In this document: positions 34,651-45,036 of the stretch, piece by piece
Position numbering within the stretch: position 1 is the stretch's first letter
How the letters are laid out: each line of letters starts with the position of its first letter
Assembly: GCF_000015165.1 (NCBI RefSeq)
Contig: NC_009485.1
Span: 2,768,001-2,832,000 of the forward strand
DNA length: 64,000 bases
Source of the DNA: Bradyrhizobium sp. BTAi1
GTDB lineage: Bacteria > Pseudomonadota > Alphaproteobacteria > Rhizobiales > Xanthobacteraceae
Direction of reading: 5' to 3'
Notes under the pieces: generated by a model
What the model saw: only the letters and a program-made list of their open reading frames with translations
Told to the model about the DNA's origin: nothing
Databases searched by the model: none
Program-made: the position numbers and the translations under genes

Positions 34651-34679
34651 TCCGGCTGGGTCTGGATACCGCTGCGCTA

Positions 34680-34698
34680 TTCCGGCGCGATGCCGGAA
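34680..34698. terminator. Hairpin after the PobR-like gene
   Basis: TTCCGGC, 5-base loop, GCCGGAA, 30 bases after the stop. It has only a short A/T context and may just attenuate read-through into pobA. Confidence 0.4.
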
Positions 34699-34716
34699 AA
34701 GTGCAAGAGAATGCTG

Positions 34717-34734
34717 CGTCCATCCAAGTGGACG
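34717..34734. promoter_or_regulatory. Dyad upstream of pobA, candidate PobR site
   Basis: CGTCCA and TGGACG are perfect 6-bp arms around a 6-base spacer, about 80 bases before the pobA start. The position suits an AraC-type activator. No second copy was found. Confidence 0.35.
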
Positions 34735-34764
34735 AGCGCAATCCTTGATAAATTCCGCGACTGA

Positions 34765-35985
<1,221 letters not shown>

Positions 35986-36012
35986 ACATCGCTCTGCTAG
36001 AACACGACCAGT

Positions 36013-36039
36013 GAATCCGCGCCGCGACGGCGCGGATTC
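36013..36039. terminator. Hairpin after pobA
   Basis: A perfect 11-bp stem GAATCCGCGCC/GGCGCGGATTC with a 5-base loop, 28 bases after the pobA stop and before the esterase gene. There is no long T-run. Confidence 0.55.
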
Positions 36040-36079
36040 GAGATCCCGGCTCAACGGGACGGACAGGTGAGGAAGCGAC

Positions 36080-37747
36080 ATGACGACATTCACGAGCTGG
36101 CCGCATGCGAGCGCGCTCGCCGGCCTGTTGACGCTGACGACGATCGGTTCCGCGGGCGCTGCGGCCCTGGTCGGCGACGCCACGGCGACCTGCAGCGGCT
36201 TGGCAAGTCTCTCCGATGGCGCGATGCGGATCGACAGCGCCGCCATGCAGGCGCCGTCGCAACTGACCGTGGCGGAGAAGGCCGGATCGCCGGCGGCGCG
36301 GGTTGCGCCCGCAAATCCGGCGTTCTGCAAGGTGCTCGGCCATATCGCGCCGAGGGATCCGGCGGCACCGCCGATCAAATTCGAGGTCAATCTGCCGACC
36401 GACTGGAACGGGCGCGCGTTGCAATACGGCGGCGGCGGCTTCAACGGCGTGCTGATCACCGGTCTCGGCCTGCCGCCGGCCTATCCGTTCGACAAGGCCT
36501 CGCCGCTCGCGCGCGGCTTCGTCACCTACGGCACCGACTCCGGCCACGAATCCAAGCAAGGCGAGCCGCCGCAGACCTTTGCGCTCAACGACGAGGCGTT
36601 CGAGAATTTCGCCCATGTCGCCTACAAGAAGGTGCGCGATGCGGCGGTCGGCATCGTCAAGCGTGCCTATGGCAAGGCGCCCGACAAGATGTACTTCATG
36701 GGCTCGTCGGAGGGCGGCCGCGAGGCGCTGACCATGGCGCAGCGCTACCCGGACGATTTCGACGGCATCTTCGCCCGCGTGCCGGTCATCAACTGGGTCG
36801 GGCTGCAGCATGCCGGCACGCGCGGCGGGCTGGTGACGATGGGCGAGGGCTGGATCAGCCCGGCGCAGGTCAAGCTGGTGGCGGACGCGGTGCGCAAGAC
36901 CTGCGACAAGGCTGATGGCGCCGAGGATGGCCTTGTCGCGGATGCCGTCGGCTGCAAGGCAAGCTTCAAGCCCGAGAGCCTGCGCTGTCCCGACGGCAAC
37001 AGCGGCGATGCCTGCCTGAGCGATGCGCAGGTGAAGGCGATCGCGACCTTGCATGCACCTTACACATTCTCGTTTCCGCTGGCCAACGGCCTCGATGACT
37101 ATCCGGGATGGGGTATCTCCGGCGAGGACACCGAGGGCTTCGCCTCGGCCGGCGGCTGGATCTCGTGGTGGCTCGGCAAGGCGGCGCCGACGCAGCCGCC
37201 GACACAAGCGAACGGCATCGCCTGGGTGTTCGGCGCCGGCGGCACGCAATATGTGTTTGCCAGGGATCCCAAGCTCGACGTCACCAGATATCGCCCGGAG
37301 GATTACAAGGACCGCCTGCTGCAGGTCTCGCAGCTGATGGACTCCACCAATCCGGATTTGAGCCGCTTCCGCGCGCGGGGCGGCCGGCTCGTGATCCTCG
37401 AGCACATGGCCGACTACGCGCAGAGCCCTTACGCCGGCATCCGCTATTTCGAGGCGGTCGAGCGCAAGCTCGGCAAGGCCGAGACGGCGGAGTTCGCGCG
37501 GCTCTACACGGCGCCGGGCGTCGATCATGTCGGCAATGGCGCGCCGGCCAATGTCGACATGCTGAGTGTGCTGGTCGACTGGGTCGAGAGCGGCAAGGCG
37601 CCGGGCGATCTGGAAGTCGTCGAGCAGACGATCGAAGCGCCCGCGTTCACCGTCACACGCAGCCTGCCGCTGTGCCGCTGGCCCTCCTGGCCGCGCTACA
37701 AGACGGGCCCGGTCGCGCAGGCCGCGAGCTTCAGCTGCACGCCGTAG
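36080..37747 (+). CDS. Secreted tannase/feruloyl esterase family protein lacking the CS-D-HC cysteines
   Basis: Alpha/beta hydrolase of 555 residues with a signal peptide (ASALAGLLTLTTIGSAGAAA). Family segments include LPTDWNGRALQYGGGGFNG and FVTYGTDSGHE. The nucleophile loop reads FMGSSEGGREAL, and the catalytic His is in APGVDHVGNGAP. In characterised members the residues next to the Ser and the His are cysteines that form a disulfide (CS-D-HC). Here they are Ser and Val, so both are lost together. Ester-bound hydroxybenzoates or hydroxycinnamates are plausible substrates, which would feed the adjacent pobA. Confidence 0.87.
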   Translation: MTTFTSWPHASALAGLLTLTTIGSAGAAALVGDATATCSGLASLSDGAMRIDSAAMQAPSQLTVAEKAGSPAARVAPANPAFCKVLGHIAPRDPAAPPIKFEVNLPTDWNGRALQYGGGGFNGVLITGLGLPPAYPFDKASPLARGFVTYGTDSGHESKQGEPPQTFALNDEAFENFAHVAYKKVRDAAVGIVKRAYGKAPDKMYFMGSSEGGREALTMAQRYPDDFDGIFARVPVINWVGLQHAGTRGGLVTMGEGWISPAQVKLVADAVRKTCDKADGAEDGLVADAVGCKASFKPESLRCPDGNSGDACLSDAQVKAIATLHAPYTFSFPLANGLDDYPGWGISGEDTEGFASAGGWISWWLGKAAPTQPPTQANGIAWVFGAGGTQYVFARDPKLDVTRYRPEDYKDRLLQVSQLMDSTNPDLSRFRARGGRLVILEHMADYAQSPYAGIRYFEAVERKLGKAETAEFARLYTAPGVDHVGNGAPANVDMLSVLVDWVESGKAPGDLEVVEQTIEAPAFTVTRSLPLCRWPSWPRYKTGPVAQAASFSCTP

Positions 37748-37876
37748 TCGTTTGAGGAGGGACGAGGGCCTTCGGATAATGCAGGCTCTCTCCTCCGTCA
37801 TCGCATCTCTCCGTCGTCGTTGCGGGCGCAGCGATGCGTGGTGAGACGGAATGTTCGCGCGACAAACCGCTCTGTC

Positions 37877-37897
37877 GTCCCGGCCTTGCGCCGGGAC
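37877..37897. repeat. REP-like hairpin
   Basis: GTCCCGGC/GCCGGGAC with a 5-base loop, flanked by GTC and CCATA like the palindromes at 19011-19136. The 298-base gap between the esterase and LacI genes holds only this and the direct repeats at 37979. Confidence 0.6.
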
Positions 37898-37978
37898 CCA
37901 TAATCCCAGAGAGCGGTATGGGGCACGCTGTCAGCAGGCGGGATGTCGGGCGCCATCCCCTGCGGCCCATGATGGTCT

Positions 37979-38009
37979 CACCTCAAAAATGAGTTGCGCA
38001 CCTCAAAAA
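37979..38009. promoter_or_regulatory. Direct repeats upstream of the LacI gene
   Basis: CACCTCAAAAA occurs at 37979-37989 and again at 37999-38009, 20 bases apart, about two helical turns. They end 36 bases before the LacI start and look like tandem binding sites. Confidence 0.45.
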
Positions 38010-38045
38010 CCGCGCTAAGCTTTATTCAACCATACGGGGAGGAGC

Positions 38046-39074
38046 ATGAACGCGCCGCTGACATTGCGGGACATCGCGCGGCAGGCGGGCGTCAGCCTCG
38101 CCACGGTCGATCGCGTGCTCCACAACCGGCCGGGGGTACGACCGGATACGGTTCAGCGCGTCAAGGATGCGATGGCGCGGAGCGCGTTCCAGCCCCATGC
38201 GGCGGCGTCGGAGCTTGCAAGGGCTCGCTCGCGGCGCTTTGCCTTTGTGATGCCGGCCGGCATCAACCTGTTCATGCAGCAGATCGAGGCGCATCTCGGC
38301 GAGCTGGGGACCTGGATGGCCGCACGCCGGCTATCGGTCGATATCGTCACCACCGATGTGTTTGATCCAGGCGTCCTGGCCGGCAAGCTTGAAGATCTGG
38401 TTGGCCGCGTCGATGGCGTCGCCGTGGTCGCGCTCGATCATCCGAGCGTGCGCGCCGCCATCAACGACCTTGTCGAGGCCGGCGCCAAGGTGGTGACGCT
38501 GGTGTCGGATGTGCCCTCGTCGCGGCGGCACCATTATGTCGGGATCGACAACATCGCCGCCGGCCGCAGCGCCGGCGCGCTGGTGGGGCGCTTCGTCGGT
38601 GGCAGGACGGGACGGCTGGCGATCATGGCGGGCTCGCAAGGCCTGCGGGACCATGCCGAACGCATCTTCGGCTTCACCCAAGTCATCGCTGCCGAGCATC
38701 GACAACTTGAGGTTTTGCCCGTGCTTGAGGGGCATGATGAGGATGATCGCTCAGAACACCTCATGGGCCAGCTGCTGGCCCGGCATGGCGACATTGTCGG
38801 TCTGTACAATGTCGGTGCCGGCACGGCCGGCGTTGCCAAGGCGCTGACCGAGGCCGGCCGCGCCGGCAATATCGTGTTCGTCGGCCATGACGTGACCGCG
38901 GTGACGCGCAAGCTGCTGCTGAACGGCGTGATGGATGCGGTCATCTCGCAGAACCCGGGGCACGAGGCGCGGTCGGCGGTGCGCGTGCTGCTGGCGTTGG
39001 CGCGGGGCGAGCCGCTGCTGAGTGAACAGGAAACGATCCGCATCGACATCGTGATGCGGGACAATCTGCCCTGA
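38046..39074 (+). CDS. LacI family transcriptional regulator
   Basis: Sugar-responsive regulator of 342 residues. The HTH is at the N terminus (LTLRDIARQAGVSLATVDRVLHNRPGVRPDTVQRV), the hinge region follows, then a periplasmic-binding-protein-like domain (FAFVMPAGINLFMQQIEAHL; VVALDHPSVRAAINDL; VGIDNIAAGRSAGALVGRF). It heads the xylB-xylA-ABC gene set in the same direction, 121 bases before xylB, so it probably controls xylose-type sugar use. The domain resembles the DNA-linked group whose ligand is the transported sugar. Confidence 0.9.
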   Translation: MNAPLTLRDIARQAGVSLATVDRVLHNRPGVRPDTVQRVKDAMARSAFQPHAAASELARARSRRFAFVMPAGINLFMQQIEAHLGELGTWMAARRLSVDIVTTDVFDPGVLAGKLEDLVGRVDGVAVVALDHPSVRAAINDLVEAGAKVVTLVSDVPSSRRHHYVGIDNIAAGRSAGALVGRFVGGRTGRLAIMAGSQGLRDHAERIFGFTQVIAAEHRQLEVLPVLEGHDEDDRSEHLMGQLLARHGDIVGLYNVGAGTAGVAKALTEAGRAGNIVFVGHDVTAVTRKLLLNGVMDAVISQNPGHEARSAVRVLLALARGEPLLSEQETIRIDIVMRDNLP

Positions 39075-39195
39075 GCCGGTCGCCGCCGCTGGCGCGGCGT
39101 CGGTGAGCACTGGGCAGAAAGAAAAGAGGGAACGCTGGTTTCGAAGCGACGCAGATCGCTCACGACCGGTGCCGTGTGTGGGAGGAGTGAGACTC

Positions 39196-40653
39196 GTGTT
39201 TCTCGGACTGGATGTCGGCACATCCGGCGTGAAGGCCGTGCTGGAGGACGAGGCGGGCGCTTTGGTCGCGACGGCGTCGCGTCCGCTGACGCTGTCGCAT
39301 CCGAAGCCGCTGTGGTCCGAGCAGAATCCGGATGATTGGGTGGCGGCAAGCGTCGGCGCGGTCGATGACCTCGCCCGGCTTCATCCGCGCGAGACCGCAT
39401 CCGTCAGCGGCATCGGCCTGTCCGGCCAGATGCACGGCGCGACGCTGCTCGGCCGCGACGGGCGTCCGTTGCGGCCGGCGATCCTGTGGAATGACGGCCG
39501 CTCGCAAACCGAATGCGCCGAGCTCGAGCGCCGCTGTCCGGAGCTGCACGCCATCGCCGGCAATCTTGCGATGCCCGGCTTCACCGCGCCGAAGCTTGCC
39601 TGGGTCGCCAAGCACGAACCGGCGATCTTCGCCGAGGTGGCTAAGGTGCTGCTGCCGAAGGCCTATGTTCGCTACCGGCTGTCCGGAGAGATGGTCGAAG
39701 ACATGTCCGACGCGGCCGGCACGCTGTGGCTCGACGTCGGGGCGCGGCGCTGGTCGGAGGCGTTGCTCGCGGCGACGGGGCTCGATCTCAGCCACATGCC
39801 GCGGCTGGTCGAAGGCAACGCGCCGAGCGCGGTGTTGTCGCCCGACTTGGCGCAGCGCTGGGGCATGGCAAACAATGTCGTCATCGCCGGCGGCGCCGGC
39901 GACAATGCCGCGAGCGCGATCGGCCTCGGCGCCATCACACCGGGTGATGCGTTCCTGTCGCTGGGCACGTCGGGCGTGTTGTTCCGCGTCACAGACCGGT
40001 TCGCGCCGGCGCCAAAGGCGGCCGTGCATGCGTTCTGTCACGCGCTCGGCGGTCTGTGGCACCAGATGGGCGTGATGCTGTCGGCGGCGGCGTCGCTGGC
40101 GTGGCTGGCGCGCATCCTCGAGACGCCCGAGGCTGCGTTGCTCGCCCCGCTGGGGGCCACGGTCGAGCGGCCGAGCCCGGTGCAGTTCCTGCCTTATCTC
40201 GACGGCGAGCGCACGCCGCATAATGATGCCCATGCCGATGGCGCCTTTGTCGGCCTGCGCAGCGCGGCCGGCCGCGGCGATCTCGTGCAGGCGGTGCTGG
40301 AGGGCGTCGCCTTCGCCGCACGCGACATGCTCGCCGCGCTCGGCCGCAGCGCCCAGCCGATCACTGAGCTCGACCTGGTCGGCGGCGGCTCGCGCTCCGT
40401 GGTGTGGGCGCAGATCATGGCTGATGTGCTTGGCGTCCGCGTGCATCGCGTCGAGGAGGGCGAGGTCGGCGCCGCAATCGGCGCCGCGCGGCTCGGCCGC
40501 CTTGCCGCGACCGGCGCTGCGCCGGCCGATGTCTGTCGCAAGCCGCGGCGGCTGCAGAGTTTCGAACCTCGCCCGGCACAGCGCGCCGCCTATGACGATG
40601 CCTATGCGCATTGGCGCAAGCTCTATCCCGCTCTCAAGGAGTGCACCTCGTGA
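39196..40653 (+). CDS. xylB: Xylulokinase
   Basis: FGGY-family kinase of 485 residues that phosphorylates D-xylulose. The N-terminal phosphate loop is [14 protein letters not shown], substrate contacts lie in [10 protein letters not shown], and the C-terminal ATP site is [21 protein letters not shown]. The frame opens 31 codons earlier, but the GTG at 39196 has a GGAGGAG site 8 bases upstream and begins at the fold. Its stop overlaps the xylA start (GTGA). Confidence 0.93.
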   Translation: MFLGLDVGTSGVKAVLEDEAGALVATASRPLTLSHPKPLWSEQNPDDWVAASVGAVDDLARLHPRETASVSGIGLSGQMHGATLLGRDGRPLRPAILWNDGRSQTECAELERRCPELHAIAGNLAMPGFTAPKLAWVAKHEPAIFAEVAKVLLPKAYVRYRLSGEMVEDMSDAAGTLWLDVGARRWSEALLAATGLDLSHMPRLVEGNAPSAVLSPDLAQRWGMANNVVIAGGAGDNAASAIGLGAITPGDAFLSLGTSGVLFRVTDRFAPAPKAAVHAFCHALGGLWHQMGVMLSAAASLAWLARILETPEAALLAPLGATVERPSPVQFLPYLDGERTPHNDAHADGAFVGLRSAAGRGDLVQAVLEGVAFAARDMLAALGRSAQPITELDLVGGGSRSVVWAQIMADVLGVRVHRVEEGEVGAAIGAARLGRLAATGAAPADVCRKPRRLQSFEPRPAQRAAYDDAYAHWRKLYPALKECTS

Positions 40654-41972
40654 ACGTCCAGCCTCCCTTCTTCCAGACCGGTGCGACCGTTGCTTATGGC
40701 GGCGCCGACGCCCGCAGCCCGCTGGCGTTCCGCTGGTACGACAAGGATCGCATCGTCAGGGGCAGGCGGATGGAGGACCATCTGCGCTTTGCCGTCTGCT
40801 ACTGGCACTCGTTCTGCTGGCCCGGCAGCGATCCGTTCGGCGGCGAAACGTTCCTGCGGTCCTGGCAGCATGGCGACGACGCCATGGCCATGGCGCGCGC
40901 GAAAGCCGATGTCGCGTTCGAACTGTTCCGCCTGCTCGACGTGCCGTTCTTCACCTTCCACGACGTCGACGCGGCGCCGGAAGGCGCGACGCTGAAGGAG
41001 TCCGTCGCCAACCTCAACGCGATCGCCGATCTGTTCGAGCAGAAGATGGCCGCGGCCAAGGTGCGGCTGCTGTGGGGCACGGCCAATCTGTTCTCGCACC
41101 GCCGCTACATGGCGGGCGCCGCGACCAATCCCGATCCGGACGTCTTCACCTATGCGGCGGGACAGGTGCGCGCCGCGCTCGAGGTGACGCATCGGCTCGG
41201 CGGCGCCAACTACGTGTTGTGGGGCGGCCGCGAAGGCTACGAGACCTTGCTCAACACCGACCTCAAGCGCGAGCTCGACCAGCTCGGCCGCTTCGTCTCG
41301 CTGGTCGTCGAGCACAAGCACAAGATCGGCTTCAAGGGGCCGCTCTTGATCGAGCCGAAGCCGAAGGAGCCGACCAAGCATCAGTATGATTTCGATGTCG
41401 CCACCTGCTACGGCTTCCTGCAGCGCTATGACCTGCTGAACGACGTCAAGCTCAACATCGAGCAGAACCATGCCATCCTCGCCGGCCATTCGTTCCAGCA
41501 TGAGGTCGCGCTGGCGCAGGCGCTCGGCGTGTTCGGCTCGCTCGACATCAATCGCGGCGACGATCTGCTCGGCTGGGACACCGACCAGTTTGCGATGAAT
41601 GTGCCGGAGCTGGCGCTGGTGTTTCACGAGCTCCTCAAGGGCGGCGGCTTCACCACCGGCGGGCTGAATTTCGACGCCAAGATCCGGCGGCAGTCGATCG
41701 ACCCGGATGATCTGCTGCACGCCCATGTCGGCTCGATGGATGCATGCGCGCGCGCGCTGCTCGCCGCCGATGAGATGCTCGCGGCTGGCGCGCTGACCGC
41801 GCCGCTCACGGCGCGCTATGCAGGCTGGGACGGCGAGGAGGGGCAGGCGATCCTCGCCGGCCGCCGCTCGCTCGCCGACCTCGCCGACAGTGCCCTCACG
41901 TCCGGGCTCGATCCGCAACCGCGTTCGGGCCGGCAGGAATATCTGGAAAGCGTGGTGAACCGTTATGTCTGA
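40650..41972 (+). CDS. xylA: Xylose isomerase
   Basis: Converts D-xylose to D-xylulose with divalent metal. The 440 residues match the class II enzyme. Active-site motifs are [13 protein letters not shown] (His and Asp), [29 protein letters not shown] and [11 protein letters not shown] with metal-binding Glu and His, and [14 protein letters not shown] [20 protein letters not shown]. The GTG start overlaps the xylB stop, with an AAGGAG site inside xylB. It overlaps the ABC ATPase by 8 bases. Confidence 0.95.
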   Translation: MNVQPPFFQTGATVAYGGADARSPLAFRWYDKDRIVRGRRMEDHLRFAVCYWHSFCWPGSDPFGGETFLRSWQHGDDAMAMARAKADVAFELFRLLDVPFFTFHDVDAAPEGATLKESVANLNAIADLFEQKMAAAKVRLLWGTANLFSHRRYMAGAATNPDPDVFTYAAGQVRAALEVTHRLGGANYVLWGGREGYETLLNTDLKRELDQLGRFVSLVVEHKHKIGFKGPLLIEPKPKEPTKHQYDFDVATCYGFLQRYDLLNDVKLNIEQNHAILAGHSFQHEVALAQALGVFGSLDINRGDDLLGWDTDQFAMNVPELALVFHELLKGGGFTTGGLNFDAKIRRQSIDPDDLLHAHVGSMDACARALLAADEMLAAGALTAPLTARYAGWDGEEGQAILAGRRSLADLADSALTSGLDPQPRSGRQEYLESVVNRYV

Positions 41973-42774
41973 TGACAATAGCCTGCGCATGTCGGTGAAT
42001 GAAGGGGGCGGAGCGGCGATCAGCCCGGCCGCTCAGCCGGTCCTTGAGCTCAAGGGCGTCGGGAAGCAATTCGGCGCGATCCGCGCGCTGCAAGGCGTGG
42101 ATCTTTCGATCGGCGCCGGCGAGGTGGTCGGCCTGATGGGCGACAATGGCGCCGGCAAATCGACCCTAGTGCGGATCATCGCCGGCAATTTCCCGCCGAG
42201 CCAGGGCTCGATCCATTTCTGCGGCCGCGAGGTGCATTTCCATCGGCCGATGGATTCGCGCAGCGTCGGCATCGAGGTCGTCTACCAGGACCTCGCGCTC
42301 GCCAACAATCTGACCGCCGCTGCCAACGTCTTCCTCGGCCGTGAGCTGAAGCGCAATTTTGGCCCGCTGGTGCTGCTCGATCACAAGGGCATGGAGGCGC
42401 GCGCGCTGGAACTGTTCCGCGAGCTGCGCTCCGAGACGCGGCCGCATGACCTCGTCAAGGACATGTCGGGGGGGCAGCGCCAGGCGGTCGCGATCGCGCG
42501 CACCCGGCTCTCCAACGCCAAGCTCGTGATGATGGATGAGCCGACCGCCGCGATCTCGGTGCGCCAGGTCGAGCAGGTGCTGAGCCTGATCCACCGGCTG
42601 AAGGAGCAGGGGATCGCCGTGATCCTGATCTCGCACCGCATGCCCGACATCTTTGCGGTGTGCGATCGCGTCGTGGTGATGCGGCGCGGCGAGAAGAAGG
42701 CCGACAAGCCGGTCGGCGACACCAGCCCGGACGAAGTCACCGCCCTGATCACCGGCGCCAAGGAGACTGCGTGA
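41965..42774 (+). CDS. Sugar ABC transporter ATP-binding protein (single-domain)
   Basis: ATPase of 269 residues with a single nucleotide-binding domain, as in the rhizobial FrcA type, not the double-domain RbsA/XylG type. Walker A is [12 protein letters not shown], the signature is [12 protein letters not shown], Walker B is [15 protein letters not shown] and the H-loop is [10 protein letters not shown]. Its start overlaps xylA by 8 bases, and its stop shares a base with the permease start. It imports the sugar used by the isomerase and kinase. Confidence 0.92.
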   Translation: MSDDNSLRMSVNEGGGAAISPAAQPVLELKGVGKQFGAIRALQGVDLSIGAGEVVGLMGDNGAGKSTLVRIIAGNFPPSQGSIHFCGREVHFHRPMDSRSVGIEVVYQDLALANNLTAAANVFLGRELKRNFGPLVLLDHKGMEARALELFRELRSETRPHDLVKDMSGGQRQAVAIARTRLSNAKLVMMDEPTAAISVRQVEQVLSLIHRLKEQGIAVILISHRMPDIFAVCDRVVVMRRGEKKADKPVGDTSPDEVTALITGAKETA

Positions 42775-43871
42775 TGTCTGTCCCGTCGGAGACGCCCGTG
42801 GCGAGCAGCGAGGTCACTTTCACCAATGTCGGCGCTATCAGATGGTGGCATCGCGGCCTGTTCGCGTCGCAGACAGCCTATGTGACCCTGGCGCTGATCG
42901 CGCTCATCATCCTGATGAGCTTCGCGAGTCCCTATTTCCTGACCGAGGGGAATCTGCAGAACGTCGCCAAGAACTTTTCCTTCATCGCCATCGCCACGCT
43001 CGGCATCACCTTCGTGATCATCACCGGCGGCATCGACCTGTCCGTCGGCTCACTGATGTGCTTCGCGGCGATGATCACCTCGATGGTGATGACGACGCTG
43101 TCGACCCCCGGCGCGCCGCTGTCGTCGCTGTTCGTGCATCTGGCCGCCGACGGCAAGACCGTGGTCGCCAATGTACCCGGCCTGATCCTGGTCGTGTCGG
43201 TGCTCGCGGGCCTCGTAGTGTCGGTGCTCGTCGGCCTCGTCAACGGCATGTGCATCGCCATCCTCGGCCTGTCGCCATTCGTGACCACACTCGGCATGCT
43301 GTCGATCGTGCGCGGCCTCTGCTACGTGATCTCCAACGGCAGGGGCAGCTTTCCCGGCGGTCCGGACGCCGAGTATTTCTACGCGCTCACCCAAGGCGAC
43401 TTGTGGGGCCTGCCGGCGCCGTTCATCTATCTGGTCATGCTCGCGCTGGTGATGGCCGTGGTGCTGCATCACAGCGCGTTCGGCCGCCACGTGTTCGCGA
43501 TCGGCGGCAACGAGAAGGCCGCGGAGCTCACCGGCATCTCGGTGACGCGGGTCAAGATTGAGGTCTATGTGATCGGCGCGCTCGCCGCCGGGCTGCAGGG
43601 CATCATCATCTCCGGCTGGCTCGGCTCGGCGCCGGCCAACATGGCGACATCCTACGAGCTCAACGTGATCGCGGCCGCGGTGATCGGCGGCGCCAATCTG
43701 GCCGGCGGCATCGGTGGTCCGCTCGGTGCGATCGTCGGCTGCGTGCTGCTCGAAGTGATCCGCAACGGGCTGGTGCTGGCGCAGGTCAACTCCTATTGGC
43801 AGCAGACGCTGGTCGGCGTGATCATCATCGCCGCGGTGCTGGTCGACCGCATTCGCGCGCGGCTGATGTGA
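42774..43871 (+). CDS. Sugar ABC transporter permease (RbsC family)
   Basis: Inner-membrane permease of 365 residues with about 8-10 helices. Typical segments are FVIITGGIDLSVGSLMCFAAMI, ILGLSPFVTTLGMLSIVRGLCYVISNG and FAIGGNEKAAELTGISVTRVKIEVYVIGALAAGLQGII. The frame is open upstream, but the ATG that overlaps the ATPase stop gives the family start. It forms the channel with the preceding ATPase and the following binding protein. Confidence 0.92.
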   Translation: MSVPSETPVASSEVTFTNVGAIRWWHRGLFASQTAYVTLALIALIILMSFASPYFLTEGNLQNVAKNFSFIAIATLGITFVIITGGIDLSVGSLMCFAAMITSMVMTTLSTPGAPLSSLFVHLAADGKTVVANVPGLILVVSVLAGLVVSVLVGLVNGMCIAILGLSPFVTTLGMLSIVRGLCYVISNGRGSFPGGPDAEYFYALTQGDLWGLPAPFIYLVMLALVMAVVLHHSAFGRHVFAIGGNEKAAELTGISVTRVKIEVYVIGALAAGLQGIIISGWLGSAPANMATSYELNVIAAAVIGGANLAGGIGGPLGAIVGCVLLEVIRNGLVLAQVNSYWQQTLVGVIIIAAVLVDRIRARLM

Positions 43872-43958
43872 CGAGATACTGTCCGGGATGTGACTGATCA
43901 CGTCTATCCGCGCCCGGCACAGACAATCAGCAGGGATAGACATGGAGGAGGGAAGCTC

Positions 43959-44894
43959 ATGAAGAAGTTGCTGTATGCGGTCGCGTCGCTCGCGATCATG
44001 CTGGCCCCGGCGCAGGCCGAGACCAAGTATCGTTTCGCCGTCGTGCCGAAGGCGATGAACAATCCGTTCTTCGACGTCGCGCGCGACGGTTGCCTGAAGC
44101 GCGCCAAGGAGCTCGGCAATGTCGAGTGCATCTACAAGGGGCCGATCGAGCACGAGCCGGCCACGCAGGCGCAGATCATCCAGGACTTCATCACCCAGAA
44201 GGTCGACGGCCTCGCGATCTCGGTCGCCGATGTCGCGGCGATGTCCAAGTCGATCGACGCGGCGACCGCGGCGGGCATTCCCGTCATCACGTTCGACGCG
44301 GATGCACCCGGCTCGAAGCGCCTCGCTTATATCGGCACCAACAACAAGGATTTCGGCCTCGCCCTCGGCAAGCAGCTGCTGCAGCTCAAGCCTGAAGGCG
44401 GCAAATACGCCGTCGTCTCGGGCGGCCCGGGCGCCAAGAATCTTGCCGAGCGCGTCGACGGCGTGCGTGAGGCGCTGAAGGGCTCGAAGTGGACGGAAGT
44501 GGCGGGCTCGCCGACCTTCTGCAACGACGATCCAGCGCTCGCCGTGCAGCAGATGGCCGATCTGCGCACCGCGACGCCCGACCTCGCCGCGATCGTGCCG
44601 GTCGGTGGCTGGCCGATGTTCGCGCCCGAGGGCTACAAGGCGTTCGTCAACAAGAACCGCAAGGACATCGACGCCGGCAAGCTGACGCTGGTCGTCGCTG
44701 ATACGCTCAAGATGCAGCTCGAACTGCTGCGCGACGGTTATTCCAACGCACTCACCGGCCAGCGCCCGTTCGAGATGGGCGAGAAGGCGATGGATACGCT
44801 GCTGGCGATCAAGAAGGGCGAGAAGGTGCCGGAGGTGATCTATACCGGCCTCGACCTCGTCACCAAGGACAACGTCGCCAAGCTTCTGAACTAA
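43959..44894 (+). CDS. Sugar ABC transporter substrate-binding protein
   Basis: Periplasmic binding protein of 311 residues with a signal peptide (LLYAVASLAIMLAPAQA). The type I fold is typical of ribose/xylose/fructose binders (FAVVPKAMNNPFFDVARDGCLKRAKELG; IIQDFITQKVDGLAISV; GIPVITFDADAPGSKRLAYIGTNN). A GGAGGAGGG site precedes the ATG. It is the last gene of the operon, followed by a clear terminator. Xylose is the likely ligand because xylA and xylB are in the same operon. Confidence 0.93.
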   Translation: MKKLLYAVASLAIMLAPAQAETKYRFAVVPKAMNNPFFDVARDGCLKRAKELGNVECIYKGPIEHEPATQAQIIQDFITQKVDGLAISVADVAAMSKSIDAATAAGIPVITFDADAPGSKRLAYIGTNNKDFGLALGKQLLQLKPEGGKYAVVSGGPGAKNLAERVDGVREALKGSKWTEVAGSPTFCNDDPALAVQQMADLRTATPDLAAIVPVGGWPMFAPEGYKAFVNKNRKDIDAGKLTLVVADTLKMQLELLRDGYSNALTGQRPFEMGEKAMDTLLAIKKGEKVPEVIYTGLDLVTKDNVAKLLN

Positions 44895-44913
44895 GTTCCT
44901 CCCGGGGAAACCT

Positions 44914-44959
44914 GGCGGTCTGGCATCCGGCCCTGGCCGGCGGCCGGACCGCCTTTTTT
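44914..44959 (+). terminator. Rho-independent terminator of the xylose operon
   Basis: GGCGGTC (44914-44920) pairs with GACCGCC (44947-44953) around an internal CCGGCC-rich stem, followed by six T. It begins 19 bases after the binding-protein stop. Confidence 0.85.
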
Positions 44960-44999
44960 GTTGACGGGGCTGCCGCGGTGAGCGCCAGCGGCCGCGTGC

Positions 45000-45036
45000 T
45001 TGACAGTAACTGATATCTGACTTAGGTCAGATATCA
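45000..45036 (+). promoter_or_regulatory. Promoter and palindromic operator of the MarR-GNAT gene
   Basis: TTGACA at 45000-45005 is a consensus -35. The palindrome at 45011-45036 has 11-bp arms TGATATCTGAC and GTCAGATATCA around TTAG, and its last base is the A of the start codon. The -10 would fall in the palindrome centre and put the transcript start at about the ATG. Confidence 0.7.

Noticed and set aside
45011..45036. Palindrome read as the terminator of the xylose operon
   Set aside because: A proper T-tailed terminator lies at 44914-44959; this palindrome overlaps a -35/-10 region and start codon and has no T-tract.
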